From Bacterioplanoides sp965200585 (GTDB lineage: Bacteria; Pseudomonadota; Gammaproteobacteria; Pseudomonadales; Oceanobacteraceae): DNA of 64,000 nucleotides. The position numbers and the translations under genes were made by a program. Below the pieces are notes generated by a model that did no database searches, was not told the DNA's origin, and was given only the letters and a program-made list of their open reading frames with translations. The stretch is from assembly GCF_965200585.1 (NCBI RefSeq), contig NZ_OZ241361.1. One strand, 5' to 3'. Shown piece by piece: positions 46,334-54,874 of this stretch (the first letter of the stretch is position 1; each line of letters starts with the position of its first letter).

Positions 46334-47965
46334 ATGTCTGTTTCTCGCCGTTCGTTACTTAAGAATCTGGGCCTGGCCGGTGCGGCCGCGTCGGTTGCGG
46401 GTCCTGCTGCTGCTATGTCTTCTAAGCCTCCGGTTGATCCGCTGGCGGATAAAGTAATTGCCGATTTTGGTCATGGTGTCGCTTCCGGGGATCCGCTGAG
46501 TGATCGTGTCATCCTGTGGACCCGTATTTCACCACAGGTGAATGCGGCCATTGATGTGAAATGGCGTATCTGCCGTGATATTGAAATGACCGATGAAGCC
46601 AACAGTGGTGTCTTCACCACCAACGCAGATCGCGATTACACCGTTAAAGTGGATGCTGATGGCCTGATGCCAAACACCTGGTATTACTATCAGTTTGAAG
46701 CCGGTGACAAAAAATCAGAAATCGGCCGAACCAAAACAGCCGCTGAAACCGGTCTGGATCGATTACGTCTGGCGGTAGTGTCCTGCTCCAGCTTCCCACA
46801 CGGTTTCTTTAACGTGTACCGCATTTTATCTGAGCGTAATGATCTGGATGCCGTGGTTCATTTAGGTGATTACATCTATGAATACGGTGAAGGGGAATAC
46901 GACGATAAAGACCTGCGTGAACAACGGGCATTATTGCCTAAGCACGAAATCATCTCTCTGAGCGATTATCGCCAGCGTCATAACCTGCACAAGCGTGACC
47001 CGGATCTGCAAGCGGTACATCAGCAGTACCCGTTTATTGTAACCTGGGATGACCACGAATTTGCCAACGACACCTGGGTTGGCGGTGCAGAAAACCACAA
47101 CGACGGTGAAGGGGATTTCTTCGCCCGTAAACGTGCCGCAAAACAGGCGTATTTCGAGTGGATGCCAATCCGTAATCAGCCGGATGATCTGGAAGCGGTG
47201 TACCGTAAACTGCAGTTCGGTAATCTGGTTGACCTGATGGTACTGGATACCCGGGTTGAAGGCCGTGATGAACAAGTGGGCTTCTTTACTCAATCAGAAC
47301 GTCATGATCCAAACCGTACTCTGTTGGGCTTTGATCAGGAACAGTGGCTGCACAACCAGCTGTCGGCCTCAACCGCGAAATGGAAAATCTGTGGTCAGCA
47401 GGTTCAGATTCAGCACATTGGCCCGGTTGCGTTACCAGATAGCTTAGGTGGTGGTGCCTCGTTCTTCCTGGATACCTGGGATGGTTATACTGAAACCCGT
47501 CGTCGCCTGTTTAATCACATTGAGCAAAACAACATCGACAACTTTGTGGTGCTAACCGGTGATATTCACTCAACCTGGGTAGCGGATCTGGCTCAGGACC
47601 CGTTTGACCGTCGAAAATACAACGGCAAAACCGGGGACGGTGCTTTAGGGGTTGAATTTGTAACGCCGTCAGTTACCTCTCCGGCCCTGCCACCTGTGGT
47701 GGGTGATATTGCCGCTGCCGCATTAAAAGCCAGCAGTCCGCACCTGAAGTTCTGCGATATGGTACACCATGGCTTCTTTATTCTGGATGTCACCGAAGAA
47801 CGCGCCCAGGCGGACTGGTATTATGTGAATACCATCGAGAAGAAGAGCACCGCACACTACCATGAAGTGTCTTATAAAACCGATAATGGCAGCAATCGCT
47901 TAAGTGAAGCTGGTAGCCCGGTAACCGGCGTTCTCAACCCGGTTCCGCTGGCACCTAAGGCGTAA
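46334..47965 (+). CDS. phoD: Alkaline phosphatase PhoD (Tat-exported)
   Basis: PhoD is a Ca/Fe-dependent phosphodiesterase/monoesterase exported folded by the Tat pathway. The twin-arginine signal reads SRRSLLKNLGLAGAAASVAG. The PhoD N-domain (FGHGVASGDPLSDRVILWTR) is followed by the phosphatase core: AVVSCSSFPHGFFNVYRI, VVHLGDYIYEYGEGEYDD, TWDDHEFANDTW and VVLTGDIHSTWVADL. At 543 residues it is full-length. It lies behind the acid-phosphatase-like gene and before a terminator. Confidence 0.95.
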   Translation: MSVSRRSLLKNLGLAGAAASVAGPAAAMSSKPPVDPLADKVIADFGHGVASGDPLSDRVILWTRISPQVNAAIDVKWRICRDIEMTDEANSGVFTTNADRDYTVKVDADGLMPNTWYYYQFEAGDKKSEIGRTKTAAETGLDRLRLAVVSCSSFPHGFFNVYRILSERNDLDAVVHLGDYIYEYGEGEYDDKDLREQRALLPKHEIISLSDYRQRHNLHKRDPDLQAVHQQYPFIVTWDDHEFANDTWVGGAENHNDGEGDFFARKRAAKQAYFEWMPIRNQPDDLEAVYRKLQFGNLVDLMVLDTRVEGRDEQVGFFTQSERHDPNRTLLGFDQEQWLHNQLSASTAKWKICGQQVQIQHIGPVALPDSLGGGASFFLDTWDGYTETRRRLFNHIEQNNIDNFVVLTGDIHSTWVADLAQDPFDRRKYNGKTGDGALGVEFVTPSVTSPALPPVVGDIAAAALKASSPHLKFCDMVHHGFFILDVTEERAQADWYYVNTIEKKSTAHYHEVSYKTDNGSNRLSEAGSPVTGVLNPVPLAPKA

Positions 47966-47979
47966 GCGACCTCTCTGAT

Positions 47980-48005
47980 AAGGCCATAGCGATGTGGCCT
48001 TTTTT
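47980..48005 (+). terminator. Terminator after phoD
   Basis: AAGGCCA and TGGCCTT form a 7-bp stem with an 8-nt loop, followed by TTTTT. Confidence 0.8.
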
Positions 48006-48083
48006 ATGGGTTTATTATCTCCGACGATTGGCCCGTGATTACCTCTATAAAACTGTACGATGGTTTTGTTTTTGACTAAATTA

Positions 48084-48102
48084 CTCCACATAAAATGTGG
48101 AG
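48084..48102 (+). promoter_or_regulatory. Hairpin that covers the ribosome-binding site of the next gene
   Basis: CTCCACA and TGTGGAG form a perfect 7-bp stem with loop TAAAA. The 3' arm contains the GGAG that serves the ATG at 48113, so folding would hide the translation start. The 5' CTCC is an anti-Shine-Dalgarno sequence. Confidence 0.6.
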
Positions 48103-48112
48103 AATAAAAATA

Positions 48113-49648
48113 ATGAAACTCATCACAAGACTTCTGACCTGCGTGTTACTGCTACTGTCTGCATCGTTACTGCAAGCCAATGGTAACAGCACAGCTGTTA
48201 ATAATGGCGCTATTTACCCGGTTGATATTCAGGCCGTGGCCGGTGAATCCGATGGCAATCAGTTTTTATCCTTGATTGGCACTGTTCAGCAGCAAATCGA
48301 TACCAGCGTCAAAAAAATCGAGCAACCGTTTGAAGAATGGGCTTATAACCGCGGCATTGGCAAAATTCCCAGTATTTGCCCGGCAGGCTACAGCGAAAAT
48401 GCCGGGTTGTGCGCCAGAGATTGTCCGGCTGGTTTCGATTCAGTAGCGGGTGTTTGCTGGCAGCAGTGTCCGGCAGGTTTCAGTGATACCGGTGCTTTCT
48501 GTACGCAGTGGAAATGGTGGCCAGAGACAATCACCAAGCGGTCCTGGGTTCAGGAACGTGTTACTAAAGAATGCCCACAAGGCCAGGTTAATGAAGCCGG
48601 ATTATGCTACGAGCCCTGCGCCGATACCTTTAATGGCGTAGGGCCGATGTGTTTTGGTCAGTTTGGTGCGGCCATGGCTGACCGAATTCTGGAACAGGCA
48701 GAAGAGCAGCATCAGACCTTTCTGGCAACGGCAGGCCAGGGTGGCATCGTCGTGCCACAAGATCAGACACCCACGTTAAAAACCGATATATCATTTGCAC
48801 CGATTGTCTGTGGCCTGGATGCCATCGAAGGATTTGCCGGGTTACCGCTGCCAGATGTGACGGGTCTGGCGGCAACCGGTATTAAAGAAGCGGGTAATGC
48901 TGTTATTGGTGCGATATCAGACAGCATTGATGGACAGGTGAATACCGCCTGGTACGTGCCATCTTTAGCTGAGACCGTGTTGTTCGATTTTACCACCGAG
49001 ATTAACTGTGCTGATGATGGCACGGTGGCTACGGCCAGTCTGAACATGAATCCAAGTATCAGTGTTCAGGCATCAACCCGAATGTTTGACCCGGCGTTAC
49101 ACGCGTTAGCTGGTGTTGATCTGGGGATTATGTCGGTGTCAGTTTATGAGCTGATTCCTTTCCGTATTTATGGTTCTGTTGGCAGTACCATGAGTGCACA
49201 AACTCAGCTGACGTCTACGGTAAATCGCTCTCAACCGCCGGTTATTATTCATGGTGTACAACATGCCAACCAGACCCGCCTGGATGTGACCCCTGAGATG
49301 GATATGTGGTTGTCTTCTCAGGCGTATGTGCGGATTACCAGTATTCTGAATTTCCTGCCGGATTTATTACAAATCGGCGCCGACTTCAAATTGTGGGTGA
49401 TGGAATTATCTATGCCCTATGCGCTGGAAGAAGGTGTTCGTGTTGCGGCTGAAGGAGGTTATGAAACCTATAAAACCGAAGCGCTGGAGCGTCAGCTGAA
49501 TTCCGGCCGAGGTTATGTGGATACGTTCCTGAAAGTACTGGGTATTGATATTAACGCCTTTGGCGATGAAGCCGACATCGACTGGCAAGGGCGGGAAGAT
49601 AACTCGGTTCTGCTGGCTCGCGATGAAGCTCAGGCCATTCTTCTGTAA
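48113..49648 (+). CDS. Secreted cysteine-rich protein of unknown function
   Basis: The protein of about 511 residues has a signal peptide (LITRLLTCVLLLLSASLLQA). Residues ~85-190 hold a cysteine-rich block with a CPAG repeat: ICPAGYSENAGLCARDC, CPAGFDSVAGVCWQQC, CPAGFSDTGAFC and CPQGQVNEAGLCYEPC. The remainder is beta-rich with no motif I recognise. I choose the ATG at 48113; one at 48095 would place the start inside the hairpin and add six residues. It is followed by a membrane-anchored HEAT-like protein gene. Function is not known. The cysteine knots suggest a disulphide-stabilised extracellular protein. Confidence 0.7.
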   Translation: MKLITRLLTCVLLLLSASLLQANGNSTAVNNGAIYPVDIQAVAGESDGNQFLSLIGTVQQQIDTSVKKIEQPFEEWAYNRGIGKIPSICPAGYSENAGLCARDCPAGFDSVAGVCWQQCPAGFSDTGAFCTQWKWWPETITKRSWVQERVTKECPQGQVNEAGLCYEPCADTFNGVGPMCFGQFGAAMADRILEQAEEQHQTFLATAGQGGIVVPQDQTPTLKTDISFAPIVCGLDAIEGFAGLPLPDVTGLAATGIKEAGNAVIGAISDSIDGQVNTAWYVPSLAETVLFDFTTEINCADDGTVATASLNMNPSISVQASTRMFDPALHALAGVDLGIMSVSVYELIPFRIYGSVGSTMSAQTQLTSTVNRSQPPVIIHGVQHANQTRLDVTPEMDMWLSSQAYVRITSILNFLPDLLQIGADFKLWVMELSMPYALEEGVRVAAEGGYETYKTEALERQLNSGRGYVDTFLKVLGIDINAFGDEADIDWQGREDNSVLLARDEAQAILL

Positions 49649-49661
49649 ATAACAGACTTTG

Positions 49662-49700
49662 CACAAACTCTCTGGTGATATTGCCTTCATTGAGTTTGTG
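49662..49700 (+). other. Inverted repeat between the cysteine-rich and HEAT-like genes
   Basis: CACAAACTC and GAGTTTGTG form a perfect 9-bp inverted repeat separated by 21 nt, filling most of the 72-bp gap. It may be an mRNA structure affecting expression of the downstream gene. There is no T-run directly after it. Confidence 0.4.
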
Positions 49701-49720
49701 TATCGCTTGGTATTTTTATT

Positions 49721-51424
49721 ATGTCGGTATTTAAGAAAATTCTGTGGCTGTTACTGATCCTGGCTGGCTTGAGTGCGGCTGTCTTGTATGGGTATATCCA
49801 CTCATTACCATCCGTTGCGCCACAATTTGTTACGGCCGATTCTCTGTTGCCGGAGAAAGAGTTTAAGCCACTTCAGTGTAACCAGAATACGCAGCTGAAC
49901 GTGGCTTATGATGTGACCGTGACCGTCAGTTCGGAATTAAATCATCAGGCGATCTACGATTCCCGGTTGCGTTTTAAAACACAATTAACTCAGGCGAATG
50001 ATGACGTTGTTAAAGGCATTGCCAGCAGCATTAGTATTAATGAAGGGCAGGGAAATATAAGCTTGCAGGATGTTGTATTTCTCAGTCGTATTAACGCCCC
50101 ACAATATGTCGTATTTAATGCATTTGACGATTTAGGGTTAATTGAAAAACACCCGATGGCCATTCTTTCGCAATTACTGAAAGGATTATCGGTCGGAGAT
50201 GATAACACCCATTATTTTTTCAGTTATGACCCGCTGCAAAAAACATATCGTTACCGTCATCGTACCAGCCAATCTTCAACCGGAGGCGGGTTTTTAACCG
50301 GAGACAGGTTGGTTGAACGTGCGGCGTATCCAACCACTGCCAATATCAGCTCATTTTCCGCTTCATTTGCGGATTATCAAAGTGACTGGCAAGTGCAGTT
50401 AGATCAAAACTGTTTGCCACATACATTGCGCTCGGTGGAAAAGCACGCCCTGAGTGTCGCCGGGAAACATGGCTTTATTCGTTTTAAAATCGAAGCGAAG
50501 GCCATTCCTGTCTTTACCGATATTCAGCAATATCAATTTTCACAATACGCGAATAGCGGCAATCAGTGGCATGTGGCTGGAATTAATGCGGACACACTGG
50601 CTAATCGTGTCGAGAACGAGCAACAAATGTGGGAAGTGATTCAGAGCTTTTCTGACAATAAAGATATGGCGTCATTACGTCAGGCAGCAAATTATATGCT
50701 GGATCATTTTCAGGCGGCAGATACCGCGAATCTGTTGCAACAACAAGACCTCGCTGATGCCGTAAAACGCGATCTGATTTTTGCTCTGGGAAGAACCGGG
50801 CGTGACGATGCTGAAGATTTTATGCTGCAAACCTTGATGTCAATGCCTGTTGCTGCAGGTGATGCTGCGGATTTACAAAAGGTCAGGTTGATGGTCTCTC
50901 TGGCCAGTAACGATAAGTTGAGCGATGAATCTTTTTATGCTCTGGCGCGTTTAGCTGAACAAAATAATGAAACCCCAAATATCCGAAATAACGCGCTGAT
51001 CAGTATGGGAACCAGTTTTGCCGGTTTGAGAGATTCTGGTCAGAGCGGGAGTTATCTGGAAGAGCCATTGCGCCAGCAAATTACTCAGGCGTTTATAGCG
51101 CCGGAACGCTCTGCTGCCAGTGCCATTCTGGCTGCGGGTAACGCTCGTTTAACGGGTTTAGAGCAGCCTATGTTGTCAGCGTTGCAATCGGGTACCTATA
51201 AAGAGCGTTATGCCGCAGGTAGAGTGCTAAGTCAGGATGAACGTCAGCGAGATACTCTGATTAATCATGTGGCTTCGGAATCATCAGATCAGGTGGTGTT
51301 GGCTATTTTGTCAGGCTGGGATGCTGAGGAATTAACGCCGACCCAGCAACAAAGGCTGAGTCGGATTGCAGAGCAGGCACCAGCGCAAAAAGCTCGTTTG
51401 CTCCAGCAGTTTTTAACGCGTTAA
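49721..51424 (+). CDS. Membrane-anchored protein with beta-rich domain and HEAT-like helices
   Basis: The protein of 567 residues has an N-terminal membrane anchor (ILWLLLILAGLSAAVLYGYI) and the rest should be periplasmic. Residues ~50-270 are beta-rich (YDVTVTVSSELNHQAIYDSR, TYRYRHRTSQSSTGGGFLTG). Residues ~330-567 are a helical array like HEAT repeats (DAVKRDLIFALGRTGRDDAE, NIRNNALISMGTSFAGLRDS). The combination of a large beta-sheet part followed by a helical array is reminiscent of lipid-transfer (vitellogenin-type) proteins, but I see no diagnostic motif. The gene ends with a 4-nt overlap with the convergent gene at 51421. Function unknown. Confidence 0.65.
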   Translation: MSVFKKILWLLLILAGLSAAVLYGYIHSLPSVAPQFVTADSLLPEKEFKPLQCNQNTQLNVAYDVTVTVSSELNHQAIYDSRLRFKTQLTQANDDVVKGIASSISINEGQGNISLQDVVFLSRINAPQYVVFNAFDDLGLIEKHPMAILSQLLKGLSVGDDNTHYFFSYDPLQKTYRYRHRTSQSSTGGGFLTGDRLVERAAYPTTANISSFSASFADYQSDWQVQLDQNCLPHTLRSVEKHALSVAGKHGFIRFKIEAKAIPVFTDIQQYQFSQYANSGNQWHVAGINADTLANRVENEQQMWEVIQSFSDNKDMASLRQAANYMLDHFQAADTANLLQQQDLADAVKRDLIFALGRTGRDDAEDFMLQTLMSMPVAAGDAADLQKVRLMVSLASNDKLSDESFYALARLAEQNNETPNIRNNALISMGTSFAGLRDSGQSGSYLEEPLRQQITQAFIAPERSAASAILAAGNARLTGLEQPMLSALQSGTYKERYAAGRVLSQDERQRDTLINHVASESSDQVVLAILSGWDAEELTPTQQQRLSRIAEQAPAQKARLLQQFLTR

Positions 51425-52131
51425 GGTCGCAGGTGAACCTTAACACTCACGCCTTCCAGATTAATATCCCGTAAGGTGACATCGCCAAAGTGTGAACCAG
51501 AGGCACCGGCAACCCGTACATTTTTAAACGCAATCTGGCGGATATGGGTTGGCACTTTTACGTCCAGCGAGCCATCGGCGTTTAATGTGGTGCGTGGGCC
51601 GGGTTCATATTCAACGCCGGAAATTTCCAGATCGGATTCCAGCAAATTGGAGCCGGGCAGGAAGGAGCCAAGCAGCGATTCCAGGGTGGTTGCTGCCAGC
51701 TCATCTTCTGAGTTAGCGTTGCCACTGATGACATCAATCAGCTGTTCATACTGTGGCCCTAACGATTGACCGGATACGTTCGCCATATCGGCTTCGTTAA
51801 GCGCCTGCATACCGGTTCGGCTGGCGAAGGTTTGCTCTGCAACCGTCTGATCATCGGTGGCAGCATTCGCTGACGCCATAAAGGGTTGTATCGGGCCCAG
51901 CAGCATGGCACTGATCGCTGCCACCAGTCGATAACGGGATTGTTTCTTCAGTGCACGACTCAGCTGTCTGTCGGTCAGCCAGCCATTACTAACCAGTAAC
52001 TCACCCAGACGCTGGCCGCTTTGAGCCTGTTGGGTTAACGCCTGATCTAATTGTTGACGAGTGATCAGTCCTTTATGAATTAACAGCGTCCCTAAGCGGG
52101 ATTTCTGCTGTATCTCATGGCGTTTTTGCAT
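51421..52131 (-). CDS. MshEN-type c-di-GMP-binding motif fused to a secreted VSGQ-motif protein
   Basis: The protein of 236 residues starts with two 24-residue motifs joined by a 5-residue spacer. Motif 1 (residues 12-35) begins RLGTLLIHKGLIT and motif 2 (41-64) begins RLGELLVSNGWLT; both end in AL-x-x-Q. This is the pattern of the MshEN (GspE N-terminal) c-di-GMP-binding domain. A hydrophobic segment at 68-91 ends like a signal-peptidase site (ASANA). The next part contains ALNEADMANVSGQSLG, a motif seen in DUF6160/FilA-like pilus-system proteins. The C-terminal part is beta-rich. The arrangement of a cytoplasmic sensor ahead of an export signal is unusual. Function unknown. Confidence 0.7.
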   Translation of the reverse strand: MQKRHEIQQKSRLGTLLIHKGLITRQQLDQALTQQAQSGQRLGELLVSNGWLTDRQLSRALKKQSRYRLVAAISAMLLGPIQPFMASANAATDDQTVAEQTFASRTGMQALNEADMANVSGQSLGPQYEQLIDVISGNANSEDELAATTLESLLGSFLPGSNLLESDLEISGVEYEPGPRTTLNADGSLDVKVPTHIRQIAFKNVRVAGASGSHFGDVTLRDINLEGVSVKVHLRP

Positions 52132-52487
52132 GATGGCGCAGCCTTTTTTTGCTTATTTTTCTGCAAAGGTCATGGTGCAACAGTTCATCGTTGCTCACAA
52201 CGCAGGAAAAATGACAGTTTTAAATAGGTTGAAAGACAGATGAGCTAACTGCATGAAAAACCGGTGTTTATTGGTCGGGCAGAAAGTTCAGCCAATTTTT
52301 GAAAATACCGGCTTTGTCTGTTGTTTGTCAGAAGCGGGTATCTCATCAGAACTGAGTATAGACACTGTACAAAAAACAGACGGGTAATAGTTCGGCTGTA
52401 TCGGTGAATTAGCATTATTAATTTAACAGGCGAAACTAATAGCGATAAGCTTTGTCCATAATCGTCTAGTACGGGCCGGTAAAGTCG
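52132..52487. other. Divergent intergenic region before trxB
   Basis: About 420 bp separate the MshEN-type gene from trxB. Apart from the trxB promoter at the right end I see no gene or strong hairpin. The leftward promoter of the MshEN-type gene must lie in the left part. Confidence 0.4.
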
Positions 52488-52516
52488 TTGGGCTAAATCA
52501 GCATTAGCTCTATAAT
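52488..52516 (+). promoter_or_regulatory. Sigma-70 promoter of trxB
   Basis: TTGGGC at 52488 and a perfect TATAAT at 52511 are separated by 17 bp. Transcription would begin about 30 nt upstream of the GTG start of trxB. Confidence 0.75.
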
Positions 52517-52554
52517 GCCAGCCGATTTTACGTTTTTAGATTTGGAGACAACAG

Positions 52555-53511
52555 GTGAGCGAAGCACGTCACGTTAAGTTATTGATTCTGGGTTCGGGTC
52601 CTGCGGGTTACACCGCTGCTGTTTACGCTGCGCGCGCTAACCTGAATCCGGTAATGATTACCGGTATGCAAATGGGTGGTCAGCTGACCACCACCACAGA
52701 TGTAGACAACTGGCCCGGAGATAACGACGGTGTTCAGGGCCCGGCGCTGATGGAGCGTATGAAAGCCCACGCCGAGCGTTTTGATACCGAAATTATTTTT
52801 GATCAGATTAACGAAGTAGAACTGCAACAGCGCCCGTTCCGCCTGAAAGGTGACAGCGGTGAATACACCTGTGATTCGTTAATCATCTGTACCGGTGCCT
52901 CCGCTAAGTACCTGGGCCTGGACAGTGAAGAAGCCTTTAAAGGTAAAGGCGTTTCTGCTTGTGCCACTTGTGATGGTTTCTTCTATCGCAACAAGCGTGT
53001 TGCTGTCATTGGTGGTGGTAACACCGCTGTTGAAGAAGCCTTGTACTTAGCCAATATCACAAAAGAAGTGGTGGTGATTCATCGTCGCGACAGCTTCCGC
53101 AGTGAAAAAATTCTGGCCGATAAACTGCTGGATAAAGCCGCCAACGGCAACGTGACCATCAAGTGGAACAGCGAGCTGGACGAAGTTCTGGGTGATGATA
53201 TGGGCGTGACCGGCATGCGCATTAAGAACCGTGAGTCCGGTGATACTGAAGAGTTGGATTTAGAAGGTATCTTTGTCGCGATTGGTCACCAACCAAATAC
53301 CGGTATTTTTGAAGGGCAGCTGGAAATGAAAGACGGCTACCTGAAAGTACAGAGCGGTACCGAAGGTAACGCCACACAAACCAGTATTGAAGGTATTTTT
53401 GCCGCTGGTGATGTGATGGATCATATCTATCGTCAGGCGATCACCTCAGCCGGTACTGGCTGTATGGCTGCACTGGACGCTGAGCGTTTCCTGGATAACC
53501 TGGAAGGCTGA
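52555..53511 (+). CDS. trxB: Thioredoxin reductase
   Basis: TrxB is an FAD enzyme that reduces thioredoxin with NADPH. The protein of 318 residues has the FAD fold LLILGSGPAGYTAAVYAARA, the redox-active CATC at residues 136-139 and the NADPH-binding VAVIGGGNTAVEEALYLANI. The C-terminal GIFAAGDVMD block is also present. The start is GTG with GGAG upstream. It has its own promoter and terminator. Confidence 0.98.
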   Translation: MSEARHVKLLILGSGPAGYTAAVYAARANLNPVMITGMQMGGQLTTTTDVDNWPGDNDGVQGPALMERMKAHAERFDTEIIFDQINEVELQQRPFRLKGDSGEYTCDSLIICTGASAKYLGLDSEEAFKGKGVSACATCDGFFYRNKRVAVIGGGNTAVEEALYLANITKEVVVIHRRDSFRSEKILADKLLDKAANGNVTIKWNSELDEVLGDDMGVTGMRIKNRESGDTEELDLEGIFVAIGHQPNTGIFEGQLEMKDGYLKVQSGTEGNATQTSIEGIFAAGDVMDHIYRQAITSAGTGCMAALDAERFLDNLEG

Positions 53512-53552
53512 TAACTGCGTTGTTGTGAAACAGCCTTGCTATAAAAAAGAGC

Positions 53553-53584
53553 GCCGCTTGCCTATGGTAAGCGGCGTTTTTTAT
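53553..53584. terminator. Terminator between trxB and the M48 protease gene
   Basis: CGCCGCTTGCC and GGTAAGCGGCG pair around a short TAT loop with one non-Watson-Crick position, followed by TTTTTTA. It overlaps the 3' end of the convergent M48 gene. Confidence 0.88.
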
Positions 53585-54408
53585 TGAATGTTTAACAGCG
53601 TGGGAAGCGCTGTGGTGGTACCAGCCTGCATCGAACCCCGTATCGTCTGGATACGTTCATCCGTAATTGGATGAGTTTGCACAAACTCCAGCCATTCTGA
53701 GTCCTGCGGTAAGCTGCTCTCCTGCTCCAGCTGGTGGATCTGAGTAAAAAATTCATCGGCTCCGGCGGTATGTCCATAGGTGGCTGATAAACGTTGCAGG
53801 GCAAACTGATCGGCATCTCTTTCCATATCCCGGCTAAAGGCCAGTAGCGTCAGCAGCGAGGTGCTCTGGGTCACCGTCTGAGCCATATTGTCGCTGCCCA
53901 TTAAGGCCCAAAGGACACCCAGTGATAGCTGTTCTAACAGCAGAGTCATGGGGTGGCGCAGTTGAATGTGTGCATATTCATGAGCCAGTACCATGGCTAA
54001 ACCATTTTCAGACCGGATATTTTCTAACAGGCCACGGGTGATAAAAATATGGCCGCCTAACGTGGCAAAGGCATTGGGTGTTTCTTCATCGGCCAGATAA
54101 TGTACCTGTACCGGTAATGCGTTATCGCCCGTCAGCTTCTGCAGTAGCTGTTGTAATGCTTGTTCTTGCTGCTCATGTGGCTCAGTTGAACCCTCGGTCG
54201 TTAGGTGAGAATCGCCTTTCCAGCTTAATTCCCACTCATACGGGATTTTAGGTGCCAGCCAGGAAGCGCTGGCCGCCAACAGCCAGGTGAATAAGGAAAT
54301 CAGCAGTACAACCGCCAGTGACAGAATCAGGAAGTCCTTCAGCGGATGCTCATTTTTATTATTAATATGGTCGGGCAATATCGGATTGCCGCTTGGTCGG
54401 GTATCCAT
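53581..54408 (-). CDS. M48-family membrane-anchored metalloprotease
   Basis: The protein of 275 residues has a membrane segment at 26-50 (FLILSLAVVLLISLFTWLLA) and a periplasmic M48 domain. The zinc motif HEYAH is at 143-147 and the third ligand is Glu196 in SRDMERDADQF. The segment FATLGGHIFITRGLLENI is typical of M48 (BepA/LoiP-like) proteases. M48 proteases of this kind handle misfolded envelope proteins. It is the last gene of a three-gene unit with two YbjQ-family genes and starts 1 nt after the preceding stop. Confidence 0.9.
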   Translation of the reverse strand: MDTRPSGNPILPDHINNKNEHPLKDFLILSLAVVLLISLFTWLLAASASWLAPKIPYEWELSWKGDSHLTTEGSTEPHEQQEQALQQLLQKLTGDNALPVQVHYLADEETPNAFATLGGHIFITRGLLENIRSENGLAMVLAHEYAHIQLRHPMTLLLEQLSLGVLWALMGSDNMAQTVTQSTSLLTLLAFSRDMERDADQFALQRLSATYGHTAGADEFFTQIHQLEQESSLPQDSEWLEFVQTHPITDERIQTIRGSMQAGTTTALPTLLNIQ

Positions 54409-54409
54409 A

Positions 54410-54874
54410 TTAATTGAATGCTGGTGCTGGCGTAGGAATCAGCGCTGTGCCATAGGCCAGCACCTCGACCGAACCAATGCCTTGTGCGGCGTTCTGACTG
54501 ATGCGAGACGTTTCAAATTTGAGGTTATACACGGCATCCGCTCCTTTTTGGTGAGCGTCCTCCTGCAACCGTAATATCGCCTCGCGACGTGCCCGATCCA
54601 GCAGGCTTTCGTAAGCGGACACGCGACCGCCAAAAATGCTGCGTAAGCCGGCGGCAATTTTCTTAAAATAATCCACTGAGACGACAACATTGCCACTGAC
54701 CAGTGCACTCTTGTGCTGAGCATATTGGATAGGAGGAGATTTCTCTGGCATGACCAGCAGTTCGCGATATTTCTGTTCACGTTGGCGGATGCGCTTATAA
54801 TGCCGGGATTCGGCCCGTCGTCCGAAGAAATACCCCAACCCCAGCAGTACCAGAAACTGCAGTAAGGTTTCCAT
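54410..54874 (-). CDS. YbjQ-family protein with an N-terminal membrane anchor
   Basis: The protein of 154 residues starts with a hydrophobic segment (METLLQFLVLLGLGYFFG) and a basic connector. The YbjQ (DUF74, heavy-metal-binding-domain family) fold follows: VSGNVVVSVDYFKKIAAGLR, RVSAYESLLDRARREAILRL and ADAVYNLKFETSRI. The start overlaps the stop of the upstream YbjQ gene (TGATG). The function of the family is not established; YbjQ proteins form pentamers. Confidence 0.85.
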   Translation of the reverse strand: METLLQFLVLLGLGYFFGRRAESRHYKRIRQREQKYRELLVMPEKSPPIQYAQHKSALVSGNVVVSVDYFKKIAAGLRSIFGGRVSAYESLLDRARREAILRLQEDAHQKGADAVYNLKFETSRISQNAAQGIGSVEVLAYGTALIPTPAPAFN

